A stretch of 5,659 nucleotides of DNA from an uncultured Lachnospira sp. (lineage in GTDB: Bacteria > Bacillota > Clostridia > Lachnospirales > Lachnospiraceae). Position numbers and translations under genes: made by a program. Positions 5,506 to 5,659 of the stretch are shown here, one piece after another (the stretch's first letter is position 1; each line of letters begins with the position of its first letter). The notes beneath the pieces were generated by a model. The model made no database searches. It had not been told where the DNA came from and saw only the letters and a list, made by a program, of their open reading frames with translations. The stretch lies in NCBI GenBank assembly GCA_900772425.1, contig CAAHEK010000076.1, positions 1 to 5,659 on the forward strand, given 5' to 3'.

Positions 5506-5659
5506 CTACTGAATTGTTACCTGTGAAGGAAGTACCTTCTTTGCAGCATCTGCATTAATGAACTTGCGGATATCATAATCTGTTGAATACTTACCATGAT
5601 TATATCCCCATTTTTCAATGCTTTCAAGATGCTTAGCACTTTCTTCTGTAAATCCTACC
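5506..5659 (-). CDS. C-terminal end of an unidentified protein (perhaps an ABC-transporter solute-binding protein)
   Basis: The last 50 codons and a TAG stop (5508-5506) of a minus-strand gene enter from the right edge. The visible tail begins VGFTEESAKHLESIEKWGY and ends KKVLPSQVTIQ; it is polar and looks like amphipathic helices, with no membrane segment. Codon use resembles that of cysK, and the other two minus-strand frames are less convincing. The style (ESIEKWGYNHGKYS, then YDIRKFINADAAKKVL) recalls the C-terminal helices of periplasmic-binding proteins of the sulfonate/nitrate type. That would suit a neighbour of cysK, but it is a guess. Gene order suggests possible cotranscription with cysK. 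Confidence 0.7.
   Translation of the reverse strand, partial: VGFTEESAKHLESIEKWGYNHGKYSTDYDIRKFINADAAKKVLPSQVTIQ

Noticed and set aside
1..5659. Insertion sequence, tRNA, rRNA or CRISPR array
   Set aside because: No transposase fragment, terminal repeats, tRNA cloverleaf motifs or regularly spaced repeats were seen.

Overview
The window looks like the chromosome of a low-GC, anaerobic Firmicute, probably a clostridial/Lachnospiraceae-like gut or rumen bacterium. The evidence is its strong AAGGAG-type ribosome sites, near-consensus sigma-A promoters and AT-rich intergenic DNA. A class I hybrid-cluster protein with the cysteine spacing typical of strict anaerobes also fits. The taxonomic guess is inference from style and protein flavour, not a database match.

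Layout from left to right. Positions 1-759 (minus) hold a gene cut by the left edge. It encodes a MazF/PemK-like protein whose fold is interrupted by a long coiled-coil hairpin and whose catalytic residues are changed; no antitoxin gene is visible beside it. Its perfect TTGACA-N17-TATAAT promoter (811-839) stands back to back with the promoter of pgi (866-894). pgi (985-2565, plus) encodes a long-form glucose-6-phosphate isomerase. Its leader contains a small bulged hairpin, and the gene ends at a strong 18-bp terminator hairpin. That hairpin lies between pgi and the convergent hcp gene (2662-4335, minus), which encodes the hybrid-cluster protein/hydroxylamine reductase. Upstream of hcp are a 147-nt gap with a nested inverted repeat, then cysK (4483-5418, minus; cysteine synthase), then the C-terminal end of an unidentified minus-strand gene (5506-5659).

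Functionally this is a mostly ordinary metabolic segment: glycolysis/gluconeogenesis (pgi), nitrosative-stress or hydroxylamine/NO handling (hcp) and cysteine synthesis (cysK). cysK and hcp point the same way and could share a transcript, but the structured 147-nt gap suggests hcp has its own control. The accessory, AT-rich part is the MazF-like gene at the left edge. It is the best candidate for an unusual system: an apparently solitary, architecture-modified MazF homologue under a consensus promoter, next to a housekeeping gene.
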